Translations under genes and position numbers: made by a program | In this document: in pieces, positions 45,918 to 57,039 of the stretch | Position numbering within the stretch: position 1 is the stretch's first letter | How the letters are laid out: the number at the start of each line of letters is the position of its first letter | The notes under the pieces: model-generated | What the model saw: only the letters and a program-made list of their open reading frames with translations | What the model was told of the DNA's origin: nothing | Databases searched by the model: none | Assembly: GCA_963930655.1 (NCBI GenBank) | Contig: OZ005612.1 | Coordinates: 5,151,001-5,215,000, forward strand | Origin: Myrica gale | Lineage: Eukaryota; Streptophyta; Magnoliopsida; Fagales; Myricaceae | Direction: 5' to 3' | Length of the DNA stretch: 64,000 nt

Positions 45918-48517
45918 TTACTTTAAGTACACGCTGATGTCTTTGCAATTGTTCAGCACAAACCAGCGAGCTTTCTTGAACTCAGTTTGGCCTATGTCAT
46001 GCCCTTTTGCTGCCCCTATCAATCTAATTCTCTGAGTGAACACATCCAATGATCTTTCTGGTACCTCAATTTCGCCGTTGGAATCGTAGTTTCGATCTCT
46101 GCGATTAAACACTGTTTCGACCCCTTGGAGGTATTGGGAACAAAATGTCGAACACTCATTCTCAATATACGCTTCTGCAATCGACCCTTCAGGACAAGAT
46201 TTATTTTTCACATTCCTTTTCTAGCCACCCATCAACCGTTCAACATGATACATCCATCTGTATTGTACGGGTCCAGCAAGCAATGCTTCGCGTGGTAAGT
46301 GGACAGCCAAATGCATCATCACTGTAAAAACAATGGGTGGAAAAATCATTTCCAACTTGCATAAAATTATCCCGATATCTTCTGACATCCTCTGCAATAC
46401 AGAAATCTTCAACGTACGAGAACACAACTCTCGAAAGAACAAGCATAATTCAGTCACTGCGCCACCCACATCTTCCTTCAACAACCCTCGGATCATCACT
46501 GGAAGTACCCTCTGCAAGAACACATGACAATCATGGTTTTTCATTCCAGAAACTTTCAACTCATCTAGATTCACACAACGTGAAATCTCAGCTGCATAAC
46601 CATCGGGGAACCTCACTTCTTTTAACCACTCACAGGCCCTCATTCGCTCTTCCCGAGTTAAAGTATACGTCGCTTGAGACATCAATTCAACCCGACCGTC
46701 ATACACCAAATGCAAGTCTTTTTTTACCCTCATTTCAGCTAAATCTCTATGTGCACCCACTGAATCTCTGGTCTTGAACTCGATATTCATCTCCGTTCCG
46801 ATCATGTTGTCACATATGTTCTTTTCGATGTGCATCACATCCAAGTTATGTCATAACTCTAATGTACTCCAATGCGACAGTTGGAAAAAAATGCTTTTTT
46901 CGTCCAATTCAAACGTTCTGACGATTGTTTCTTCTTTCCCCTATTCTTCCCTGACGCTTTTCCAAAGATAGTTTCCCCGACAAGCTTCAGTTGTTCCAAT
47001 ATGTCCTTACCAGTTAACTCCTCAGGTAGAAGTCTATGTTCTTCTTTCTCATTGAACGTATCCACGTCGTATCTCAATGCATGCCTCGATGTCAAATATC
47101 TCCTATGACCCATATAACACATTCTTCTCCCGTGCTTCAACCACTTATAGTCAGTGTCTAAATTACACGTTGGACATGCCAACTTCCCTTTGGTACTCCA
47201 TCAAGATAAATTAGCATATGCTGGGAAATCATTTATGGTCCACATCAAAGCTGCATGCATCTTAAATGTTGTCTCATCTAAAGAGTCACGTGTCTCAACT
47301 CCATCTTCCCATAGTTGTTTCAACTCGTCAACTAAGGGTCGAAGATATACATCTATCTCATTTCCTGGTGACTTTCGACCCGGGATTTAAAGAGTCATCA
47401 GTGAAAATGGGACCTTCATACACCTCCATGGGGGTAAATTATATGGAAAAACAACGACTGGCTAAATACTGTACGCATTGCTCATGTTTCCGAACGAATC
47501 AAACCCGTCAGAAGTAAGACCAAGGCGAACGTTGCGGGCATCTTGAGCGAACCAACCATGATCCTCATCAAAATTCTTCCAAACCAATGAATCTGCAGGA
47601 TGCCTCAAACTCTCCCCGTCATCGACCCGTTTTTTCTTATGTCATCTCATGTCAATTGCTACATCTTTTGTGGTAAACAAACGTTTAAGTCTAGGGATTA
47701 AAGGGAAATGACGCAACACTTTCCTAGGACATCGATTGCGCAACTCATTTTCAAATTTCTACCGGGACACCCCACATACCGGACAATTTTCTAACTCTTT
47801 GTTTTCCTTCCAAAACAACACACAATCATTCTGACATGCATGAATCTTATCATAACTAAACCCAAGACCCTTTTGCAATTGTTTCGCCTCGTAATACGAT
47901 CTCGGTAACGTCTCCCCCTCTGGCAACACCTCCTTAATCAACTGCAATATCATATCAAATGCCTTAACCGACAACTTATTCTCTGACTTCACATGCAACA
48001 ACCAGACCGTAAATGACAAATTACTAAACTTGGTACATCCAGGATACAATTCTTGTTCTGCCTCTTCCCATAACTTATTAAGTGGTGTTGAACCCTTCGG
48101 TTGCGAACTAGGGGTATCCTTATTATTAGGGTTCTCCGTTTCAACCCTCATTGGCCCACCATCTAATCCGGCACGAACATCAGTCAACATTTCCGTCATT
48201 CTATCATAGTTATCTCCCTCTAAATCATCATCACTATATGGTAAACCCGCACCGGACTCTTGACTCAAATTAGAAGTAAGTTGAATACCCTCCTTGTGAA
48301 ACACCCATGACTTATAGCTCATATCAAACCCATTAATGTAAATATGATCTTCCATTTTATCCAACACTTGAAACACTACATTTTTGCACTTCCGACACTG
48401 ACATCTGATCTGACCCCGAGAGTCTACACAAGAAGCAGCCATACCGACAAACCTACGGACCCCCTCAGCATACTTTTCACCAAACCTATTTTTCTCGTAA
48501 ATCCAACTCTCATCCAT
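45918..48517 (-). pseudogene. TnpD-type CACTA transposase (Transposase_21), decayed
   Basis: The open start, MDESWIYEKNRFGEKYAEGV at 48517, is the transposase-associated N-terminal domain with its CQCRKCKN zinc motif. It stays open to the CPVCGVSR motif near 47760. The Transposase_21 core follows with the family signatures RLGLTSDGFDSFGNMSNAYS, FPYNLPPW, IPGRKSPGNEIDVYL and MDVMHIEKNICDNMIGT. Then comes a DUF4218-like region with HLAVHLPREALLAGPVQYRW. Several in-frame stops lie between 47760 and 46850, so this copy cannot make a full transposase. The order and spacing of domains are otherwise normal. Confidence 0.85.
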
Positions 48518-48779
48518 CACCACCAATCTAAAAAAATACTCCAATTAAGTAATTCGTAAACACTGACCTAAGAATTAAGCATATCCCTCAAATAAACTCA
48601 AACATAACAAGTAAAAAACACTTCAATATTCACCCTTCATGCTTCTCAAACTCCATTATTTATTTTCAGAACTCAAGCACTTCAATAATCAAACATTCAA
48701 TATATAACTCAAATACTACACATGTATCAATTATAAAAATAAACACTCAAAAAATCATAATGCAGCGATCTGACCACCA

Positions 48780-50490
48780 AAACACGCGATCGATCGTTAC
48801 TATAGACGATCGATTGGTGTTCAATACCGATGATCGTCTAAAAATAGACGATCGATCGCCGAACCTCCAACGAACGAACGAACGATCCATCATCACATAG
48901 ACGATCAATCGGCAATACCACCATCAAACAGACGATCAATCGTCATAAACAGGCGATCGATCGTGCCAAACCCAGATCGAAAACACAACTTTTTAGGCCT
49001 CCCCACACTTAAATTCAAGTCCAAAACACTCACAAATCATCCTAATGCAATTCTAATTCTAATATACATATTAATAATACTCTAGTAAGCTCTAATCATC
49101 ACAAATACATTCCACAATACCCACAAATGGAAAAATATTAGAAACATCAAATAATCAACCAAATCATTCATAAATCGTAGTTTATGTTGATTCCATTACC
49201 TCTTGCAAGAAATGTAGACCAAAACGAACCAATTTCACACCAAAATCTCACAAATGTCGCCCAAATTTTCCAATATTCACTTGGTTAAAAAACCAATTAA
49301 TTTGAATTTGGACTTAACCTTAAGCACTTATAAAAACTCTCACAACTAAAATGACAGTGTTTTGGGCAAATTTTTCGGGCCAAGTAGGGAGCTTCCGAGA
49401 CTCTCCTCTTCTCTTTTTCGTGGGTGTATTTTTGTATTTCACTCACGGCCTTTGCGCATTCTCGCATTTCAAGCTCGTTATACGTCGATCGATCGGTGTA
49501 GAGTCCGATCGATCGCCTCGTCAGCATAAAAAAATCCCGCTCAAATTTCACCAATGGATCGTGTAAAATTGAGCGATCGATCGTCCTCTAAGTATAATAC
49601 GACGACGTATGCATTACAAACTAACGATCCATCAGTAGGAAAATATTAAACGACACTGTTATACACCGATCGACCGCCCCGTCAGTATCAAAATTCTGCT
49701 CAAATTTCACCGATGGATCGTGTAAAAGGAGCGATCGATAGTGCTGTCTGTATAAAACGACGACGCATGCATTACAAACTAACGATCCATCCGTAGCGAA
49801 ATATTAAACGACACTGTTATGGACCGATCGATCGTGGACCTAATTATAAAAAAACCAAATTTTACCCTAACAAATGACTTAATTATTAAAATTAAATTAT
49901 TAATACTGTCATCTTAATACATAATTCATTCTTATGACTTGTAATCATGTGTTAAATAAGCATTATGTCATACTAACAAGTGCACTCCCCATCTATAATG
50001 CAACATGTACAACTTATACATGCTTTCCTAAATACGAATTATATGTACGTGATATTTTGTTAGGTAATCTAAATACATTATAACACACTTTGTTAATATA
50101 TATTTTTATAATTATAATCATTTAAACTCATATTATTCAATAAAATGAAGATAAAATGTAACGATCGATCGATATAAGTAGCAATCGATCGTATATAAAG
50201 AACAAAACGACGACGGATAATATCGACTGATCGCTACATACCAGCGATCGATCGGTACAGATGGCCAAAACGACGACGCATGCATGACATACAAACGATC
50301 CATTGGTAGCAAATATTAAACGACACCGTTAACACACGATCGATCGGTAATTGACCCATTACGCGACGTGCTGCGTCGATGGATCGTCTCAAAAAGCACG
50401 ATCGATCGTCACTTCTGTATAAAACGACGACACATGCATTTCATTCTAACGATCCATCGGTATCCTTTAGACACGATCGATCGGAATCCT
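48780..50490. repeat. Internal array of the GATCGATC palindrome in the CACTA element
   Basis: About twelve GATCGATC cores and many variants lie between the transposase gene and the accessory module. Longer units are also repeated. AAACGACGACGCATGCATT followed by ACGATCCATC and a TATTAAACGACAC segment recurs near 49600, 49755, 50265 and (shortened) 50425. A block with ACCCTAACAAATGACTTAAT recurs near 49860 and 50510. Subterminal-type repeats in the centre of a CACTA element are not usual. Confidence 0.8.
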
Positions 50491-50906
50491 AATTATCAAA
50501 AAACAGAATTTACCCTAACAAATGACTTAATTATTAAAATTAAATTTCTACTAATGTCATCTTAATACGTAAATAATAATATTGGTCACAACTTATATAT
50601 TTTTATATTTCTAATCATTTAAACTCACATTATATAATTAATAAATAGTAATATTGGTCACATTATTAAATTCTTATATTACTTATTTGATCGATTACTT
50701 ATTTCGTTACTTTCGCCGACCAAAGGGTATATTGGTCATTTTACGTATATAAGTGTATATGTCATGATATACAAATAAAAAAAAATTAAAATGTAATCAA
50801 AGTTACTACATTTTCACAGATAAACACAAATGTCTCGAATATATATAACTAAAACCAGAAATCTAAATGTATGTCCGAAATAGATAAAAAACAAAATAAC
50901 AATACA

Positions 50907-52138
50907 TCAACGTGCAATATCATCGCAGAAAGTGGCTAAGTCATCAGGAATATCTGCGGGAATAATGGGTGCCTCTGCCTCCGTCTTGAAATCATCAAGA
51001 GTCTTCTTAATTTCTTCCAGCTGCTCGCTGACGTCTAACATATGAGCCACGACCGACCTGTTGCGTAGCATTGCCACAGTGCACTCCCCATTGAAGGCGG
51101 TCCAGAAATCTTTCACCTCCTCCTCCAACGACTGCACCTGCCTCTCAAGAGATTGTAGAGCGGCCTTCACAGTAGCGCTGACACGGCTGTCGAGGTCCGG
51201 AAATAGCTGGGCCACCCAGGGAGGGGGCACTGCAAGTGCTCTTAACCCCCTTACGAGAGGTACCTCTGACGCTGATATAGAAGGTCGTGTTGCCCCCTCT
51301 GCGGCCGCTGCTGCTCTACGAGCAAACCGTCGAGTCAATGTCCCCTCCTGCCCCTGCTCCAGGATAGAGTGAACTTGTTCAGCGCGCTCTTAACCCCCTT
51401 ACGAGTATCCTCAGCAGTGATCATAACACCCTTTGAAAATGAGGAACTGAGTTAGAAACATGCCGTATGGGAGACTATATTCCATAATTCCCCAAGCCTA
51501 ATCCATAATCAGCTCGAACATGTACAGTGGAAAATCTATCGACGTCTGCTGACCCAGTAAGAGCATGCACTGAGCTCTCGGGAACGTGCACTCGGTAGAA
51601 TGAGTTCTTCCATCGACGTCGTCGTCCAGATCAGGTGCAAAATCAGCCAAAACACACTGAACTCACTCTGCTTGATTATGCTGCCAACCGCTGCAGAGGT
51701 CTTCCCCGTTATCAGCGTCCATAAGTCCTGCTCTGATGTCCTCTGCTCATCCGTCAAAGGAACCGCTGGGAAGCTAGGGGTACTAGGCTGAGGGCAGTGC
51801 AGGAAATCGGCAATGACGTCTGCCGGGAACATGAACTGTACTCCTCGCACCTCCATCTGCACCTCAGGTGCTCTGGCTACCGAGATAAGCGAAAAAAAAA
51901 ATTTGTGCACGAGGGAGTCGACACAGAAACCATCCACCGACGATAGCTGGTGAAGGAATCCCTGGTACTCGAACAACTGGAAGAGGGTGTGCTCCTCGTA
52001 CAACAAATTTTCAAAATCAGATAGCGTCACTAGACGCTCTTTGGCTACCGGTCGCCTCAGGTACTCCATCCGCCTTTCTACAGTCATCAACGAATCAGCG
52101 GGCACCTGATCGTTGGACAACGAATTAGCTGCTGACAT
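50907..52138 (-). pseudogene. Accessory gene module in the CACTA element (plant transposon-protein-like, plus coiled coil)
   Basis: Two open segments lie on the minus strand. The first, 52138-51536, begins MSAANSLSNDQVPADSLMTV. It contains EVRGVQFMFPADVIADFL and FWLILHLIWTTTSMEEL, which resemble the 'putative plant transposon protein' domain found in many plant TE-linked genes. The frame changes near 51590, where another phase continues CMLLLGQQTSIDFPLYMFEL. That could be a frameshift or an unrecognised intron. The second, 51338-50907, begins MTRRFARRAAAAAEGATRPS and has a coiled coil (LQSLERQVQSLEEEVKDFW). I cannot name a function. It is flanked on both sides by the palindrome arrays and is more GC-rich than them. 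It could be a captured or family-specific accessory gene. Confidence 0.5.
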
Positions 52139-52295
52139 TTTACGAACGCTGCAAAAATTGTAAATAAATATGCGTTAATAAATAATCACATTAAACAATC
52201 ACATTAATGTAATTAAAATATTAAAAAGATACAACAAAATGGTGATCCAACGCCACAAAATCGTGTACTTTGGGGTTTTAAAAGTATAGCATCAA

Positions 52296-53540
52296 CTAAC
52301 GATCGATCGTCATTAAATTTGAAACTCACCGTTTCAATTACCGATTCATCGGTACATACAAGATCGGTCGCTAAATTGCAAAAAGTGATTGATCGTATAC
52401 TTTAGACGATCAATCGTTCACCTCACCGTCTACAACGATCAATCGTGGTTAAATGCGATCCATCGGTAACATAGACGATCAATCGTCCATTACAGTGATC
52501 GATCTTCATTAAATTTGAAACTCACCGTTTCAATTACCGATTCATCGGTACATACAGTATCGACCGGTCGCTAAATAACAATAGGCGATTGATCGTCTAC
52601 TTGAGACGATCAATCGTTTGACTCGCCGTCTACAACACGATCGATCGCGGATAAATGCGATCAATCGGTGTTTATACGAAAACACACAAATTACAAAAAT
52701 TCCCAAAAGACGCTCAAAATCAACCCCAAATGATCCCTAAACAATCCTAAACGCCAAAAATATACATTAACACAAAAATTAATACAATTTACGAACCTAA
52801 ATGAAAGATATAGCAAATTAAAAAAAATGGAAAGTAAAACCTCATTTAAAACAACTTAATATCTCTTAAAAATTAATATAACTACGTACCTTTGATGTAG
52901 ATGATAACAGGAAGTGATTCCGCGTACTTTGGAAGGCAATGCTGAACGAAATGGTTCGTGAAGTTTGAGAGGATTCGAGAATATTCGTGAGAGGTAACCG
53001 GTAAAAATGGCTCGCCTGTTTCATAGAATCGTTCATCATTTTATATGATCAATCGTATTCTTTTAGACGGTCGATCGCGCGTTTTTTACACGTGTCGAAC
53101 TCTAATTCGCTTTCAGGATCGCGCATTCTCACGATCCATCCTGATTCGAAAAAACATCGGTTACGCTTCCTCGATCGATCGACGATTCTCATTTTCCAAT
53201 GTCAGGCGTCAACGATCGATCGATTATTGTCTTACATGAGGCGAACTCCCATTTGTTTGAAGGTCCGATCGACCACTCATTGTAACGATCAATCGTGAAT
53301 TCGAAAACAATGACGGTTACGCTTCCACGATCGATCGACGACTCACATTTTCCAAACGTCAGGGGGCAACGATCGATCGTCAATTTTCAAGAGGTGTTGA
53401 TTCGTCACCGATCGATCGTTGAATAATCAGGTGATCAATCGTTAAGCATGATGATTTAAAAGTAATCGCCAAAAGATTTCACATGTTGTAACGGAGTTGC
53501 TCGTCACAACATATCGACCGATCGTCATATAACCGATCGA
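52296..53540. repeat. CACTA right subterminal array of the GATCGATC palindrome
   Basis: About eight exact GATCGATC cores and many variants occur. A unit of about 190 bp, with TTAAATTTGAAACTCACCGT and TTACCGATTCATCGGTACAT, is tandemly duplicated at about 52296-52490 and 52491-52675. A second pair near 53165-53240 and 53322-53395 shares CGATCGATCGACGA and ATTTTCCAA. A leader or promoter for the minus-strand genes may also lie here. Confidence 0.8.
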
Positions 53541-53732
53541 TCGTGGAGTGACGAACTTTTTCGTCACCAAAGCATTACCTTTTAGTGACAAAAATTTTAT
53601 TTCGTCACAGAAACGACTTTTAGTGACGAAATTGGTGATGAACAAACGTTACGTCACAAAAAACCTTTTTTAGTGACGAAATTCATTTCGTCACCGAGAA
53701 TTTCATCACTAAAAGTCAATTTTTTTGTAGTG
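53541..53732. repeat. CACTA right terminal repeat region
   Basis: Repeated TTTTAGTGACGAAATT and TTTCGTCAC motifs end with GTCAATTTTTTTGTAGTG, the complement of the left end at 43620. Confidence 0.85.
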
Positions 53733-53735
53733 ATT

Positions 53736-54139
53736 TTTGTCATCTTGTCTAATACCTTTTTTATCACCAACTTTTTTTTCCCGAAAATCTACACTATTTC
53801 TAATATATATAAAAAATCAACGCCCATCCAATTTCACAGCCGGTCTACTTTCTAAACTTTTTGAAGATTTTATTTCATCGAACAACAACATAGCATGTTA
53901 CGAGAATAATAGTAGTTCCAAGTAGATAGGCGTTTAGAGAGAGAAAAAAAGTAGATAGGCCTCATAAGTAGCACTTGGGTTTGTATTTTTGTTGTTTTTA
54001 TTTCGAAATAGAGACAAAGGGCATACCATGGGGTATGTCAGGACCTTTCAAATGTATTGCTATGAATTTATGAATGTGTTTTGGATGGTTTCGTCACCCT
54101 CAAGTAGAGGTAGAAGAGTTTGGATACCGGGAGTGCACC
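53736..54139. other. Short spacer between the CACTA element and the minisatellite
   Basis: No gene or repeat was recognised. Short open frames carry no motif. Confidence 0.3.
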
Positions 54140-54590
54140 GTGGTACCAAGGACGTGCCATGAGGGATTTCATGACCTATCATGGAGGCTATCAAGGCACC
54201 CCATGGGGCTGTCAAGGCACCAAGGGCATGCCATGGAGGCTGTTGAGGCCACCCAAAAGGCACCAAGGCCATGCCATTGTGGGTGTCGAGGCATGCCATG
54301 GAGGCTGTCGAGGCCACCCCATGGGCATGCCATGAGGCTGTCGAGGCCACCCAGTGGGCACCAAAGCCATGCCATTGGGATTGTCGAGGCATGCCATGAG
54401 GGCTGTCAAGGCCACTCCGTGGGCACCAAGGTCATGCCATGTGAGGTCTCAAGGGACCCCATGGGGGGTCTCAAGGCCACCCTGTTGGCACCAAGGCCAT
54501 GCCATGGGAGGGTGTCGAGGCACGCGATGGGAGTTGTCAAGGCCACCTTCTGGGCACCAAGGCCACACCATGAGAGTTGTCGAGGGCTTG
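54140..54590 (+). repeat. Minisatellite built on CACCAAGGCCATGCCATG and GTCGAGGCCACCC
   Basis: Irregular tandem units, mostly about 30 or 60 bp, alternate a CACCAAGGCCATGCCATG-like block with a GGCTGTCGAGGCCACCC-like block. About ten or more half-units are visible. Because the unit lacks stops in several phases, overlapping open frames appear on both strands. None resembles a known protein. It lies just upstream of a retrotransposon pol fragment in the same orientation. Confidence 0.75.
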
Positions 54591-54660
54591 TTAACCTCAA
54601 TTTGCAAGGGCTCGTTAGCCTCAGTTAGCAAAAATGGTCATTTGTGAGTGCCTAAAAAGT

Positions 54661-56870
54661 AGTGTGAAGATGTAGGTGACCGAATGTGAAGTGTGTCAAA
54701 AGGCCAAAAATGATACAAGGGCCCTTACGGGTCTCTTGCAGCCCTTGCCAATATCGGAAGCAATATGGAAAGACTTGTCCGTGGATTTTGTGGAGGGTTT
54801 GCCCATAATCAAGGGTATGAAGTAATCTTAGTGGTGGTGGATCGCATGAGCAAGTATGCTCATTTTGTGCCCTTTAAGCATCCATTCACTACGAAGAGCG
54901 TGACTAAGGCGCTTGTGGATCATGTGGTGAAACTCCTTGGGTTTCCTAGAACCATCGTGACAAACCGGGATAGGGTGTTCATTAGCTCCTTTTGGAAGGA
55001 ATTGTTTGCACTACAAGGGAGCAAAACGAAGACTAGCTCTTCTTATCACCCTTAAATCGATGGTCAAATGGAGGTGGTCAACCATACGTTGGAGCAATGC
55101 TTGTGATGCTATTGCCACGATGAACAAACTAAGTGTATGGAATACATGTCATGGACGGAGTATTGGTACAACACAGTGTACCACTCATCCATCACCTTTA
55201 GCCCATTTAAAGTTGTGTATGGGAGGAAGCCTCATACCTTGGTCTCTTATGAGAAAGACATGACTAAGAATGCAGAAGTAGAGGAAGTCTTGATCACTAG
55301 GGATGAAATCCTAGCCAAGGTGAAGATGGAGCTTCAGAAAGCCCAATTGAGCATGAATAAGCATTATGATAAGGGGAGAAGACTAGAAGAGTTTTAGCCA
55401 GGGGACTTTGTATACTTGAAGCTTCAACTATATGGCCAAAAGACCATGAAGAGAAAGGCAAGTGGTTGGAAGTGCCACCAACCTCGAGACTTCACCCGGT
55501 GTTTAATGTCTCTTTCCTTAAAAGAAGGGTTGGAGATCCTAGCTTGATTGTGGAGGAATTTCCTTCCTTCGATGAGTAAGGAAGATGCTTCTACAACCCG
55601 CAAAGATCCTTAAGTAAAAGATAGTACAAAGGGGGAGGATTAGAAGAAATATTTGGAGAGTATTGGTGCAGTGGAGTGGGCTATCTAGAGGGAAGCAACT
55701 TGGGAGGACTATGATGAGATAGCCCTAAGGTTCCCAGATTTTACCCTTGAGGACAAGAGTACACTTCATGGAAGAGGTAATTAAAAGATCCCTAATAAAA
55801 ACAATGGCCGACACTACCACGCGTAGGAGGATATGTGGCAAGACGAGGCGCCAGTGACACTCATGGGTGCCCTTGACATGCGCACAATGCGCTCGGAATA
55901 AACACATGACACGCGGAATAAACACATGACACGCCCATATTGTACATGACCGAAGCATCGCAGCCAAGCCATGACATCAGCATGCGCGAGCAAGGCACAC
56001 TAGCACCCTTGACAGACTAAGATAGCCCAGCGATGCTAATGCCTGACATGCTAGCCAGCCAGCCGTAGACATGCCATGACATGCCCATGGCCAGCATAGG
56101 GCCTTGTCTTGACATAGTGTCACAGCAGGACCTTGGTCACTAGCGAAGCCAAGCAGCAGCAGATAATCAAGAGTGGCTACCCACATCAGCCACCACCGAC
56201 GGCGGAGCACCACCACCCTTAGCGGTGACCAGACAAGAAGTGAAGAGTACGGTCTTAGGAGTCGGAGGAGCATTACCATCCATAGAGGAGTATGATGGCG
56301 GGGCCACCGTTTAGGGCTGCGGGCGACAGTGGAATCAAACTCTTTATGGTGGTATCTTTAGAGATTGGTTTCCATTCTGCTAGAGTTTGAATAAGTCATA
56401 TCTTCTAGATTTAGGATATTTCTCCTAAACTTTAACATATTAGTTTTCCTTTTTGAATTCGATTGTTATAGGCATGTATCTTTAAATCTCTTTGATTTTA
56501 GGAATTGTTTCCTTAGAATCTTGAAGATTTGATTTGGTTGGAGTTGATAGGATTTTGTAAGATCCTGAGGATGCCTATATAAACACTCTTGAAGAGCACT
56601 AGTATTCATTTATTCAGAGAGTAGAGTTTTGAGAGTTAGAGAGCTTGTAATGAGTTTGGCCAACCATAGGCACATTTATGCTAGTAGATTCTTCGGCTAA
56701 TAACCTCTTGAGTTTGGGCGAATTTGGGCTAATAACTATTATACGAGTGTTCTTGTGGTTCTAAGGATTAGTAATCCTTATACTTCATAATAACATCGAA
56801 GTGTTCTTCGTTCCTGGTATGTTAGATCTTATTTTCGACGCTCGTGTGTTACTAGAAACTGTTTAGGAGG
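54661..56870 (+). mobile_element. Ty3/gypsy fragment: integrase region and probable 3' LTR, broken
   Basis: The integrase zinc-binding end (CEVCQKAKND) is followed by the catalytic core signatures VILVVVDRMSKYAHFVPF and LGFPRTIVTNRDRVF. A C-terminal pol segment ending near 55785 comes next, with EDYDEIALRFPDFTLEDKS. No gag, protease or reverse transcriptase remains. Downstream, 55.8-56.87 kb is non-coding with a CTATATAAACAC box near 56575, as in an LTR promoter, so it is probably the 3' LTR. Its exact ends were not found. The element is truncated and broken in several places. Confidence 0.7.
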
Positions 56871-57039
56871 ATCGATCGTGGTGTTCGAGCGGATCGCTTG
56901 GAGGAATTGGTGATTGTTTTGAGATCCTTGATCGGGGATCCTGACAAGAGTGCCAAAACGATCGTTCACAATTTGTCCCTCGGCCGACACGAGGTGACCC
57001 GCTCTCACCGAGGGAGCAGCTCGAGCAGTCAACTGACAG
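56871..57039. other. Junction between the retrotransposon fragment and rDNA
   Basis: About 170 bp that I could assign to neither side. It has one GATCGATCG at its left edge, which is probably chance. Confidence 0.3.

Larger units (their letters stand above)
43620..53732 (-). mobile_element. CACTA (En/Spm) transposon with internal and subterminal GATCGATC arrays
   Basis: The left end reads CACTACAAAAAAAATGACTT and the right end TTGTAGTG, its complement. The 3-bp duplication ATT flanks both (43617-43619, 53733-53735). The element is 10.1 kb. On the minus strand it carries, from right to left, an accessory gene module (52138-50907), a decayed TnpD-type transposase (48517-45918) and a Transposase_24-type gene (45857-44470). 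Terminal regions are rich in TTTTAGTGACGAAATT-like repeats. Inside these lie blocks of a palindrome GATCGATC at both ends, plus a third block in the middle. Stops in the main transposase show that this copy is not autonomous now. Confidence 0.93.

Noticed and set aside
43841-53540. Possible CRISPR-like array (regular short repeats with spacers)
   Set aside because: The repeats are 8-10 bp, variable and unevenly spaced, lie in a eukaryotic CACTA element, and there are no cas genes.
54074-54628. 184-codon open frame rich in His, Gly and Arg
   Set aside because: It is created by the stop-poor minisatellite unit; several other phases on both strands are equally open.
56866-56880. A single GATCGATCG next to the retrotransposon fragment
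   Set aside because: It is an isolated copy outside the CACTA element with none of the flanking repeat context; chance is sufficient.
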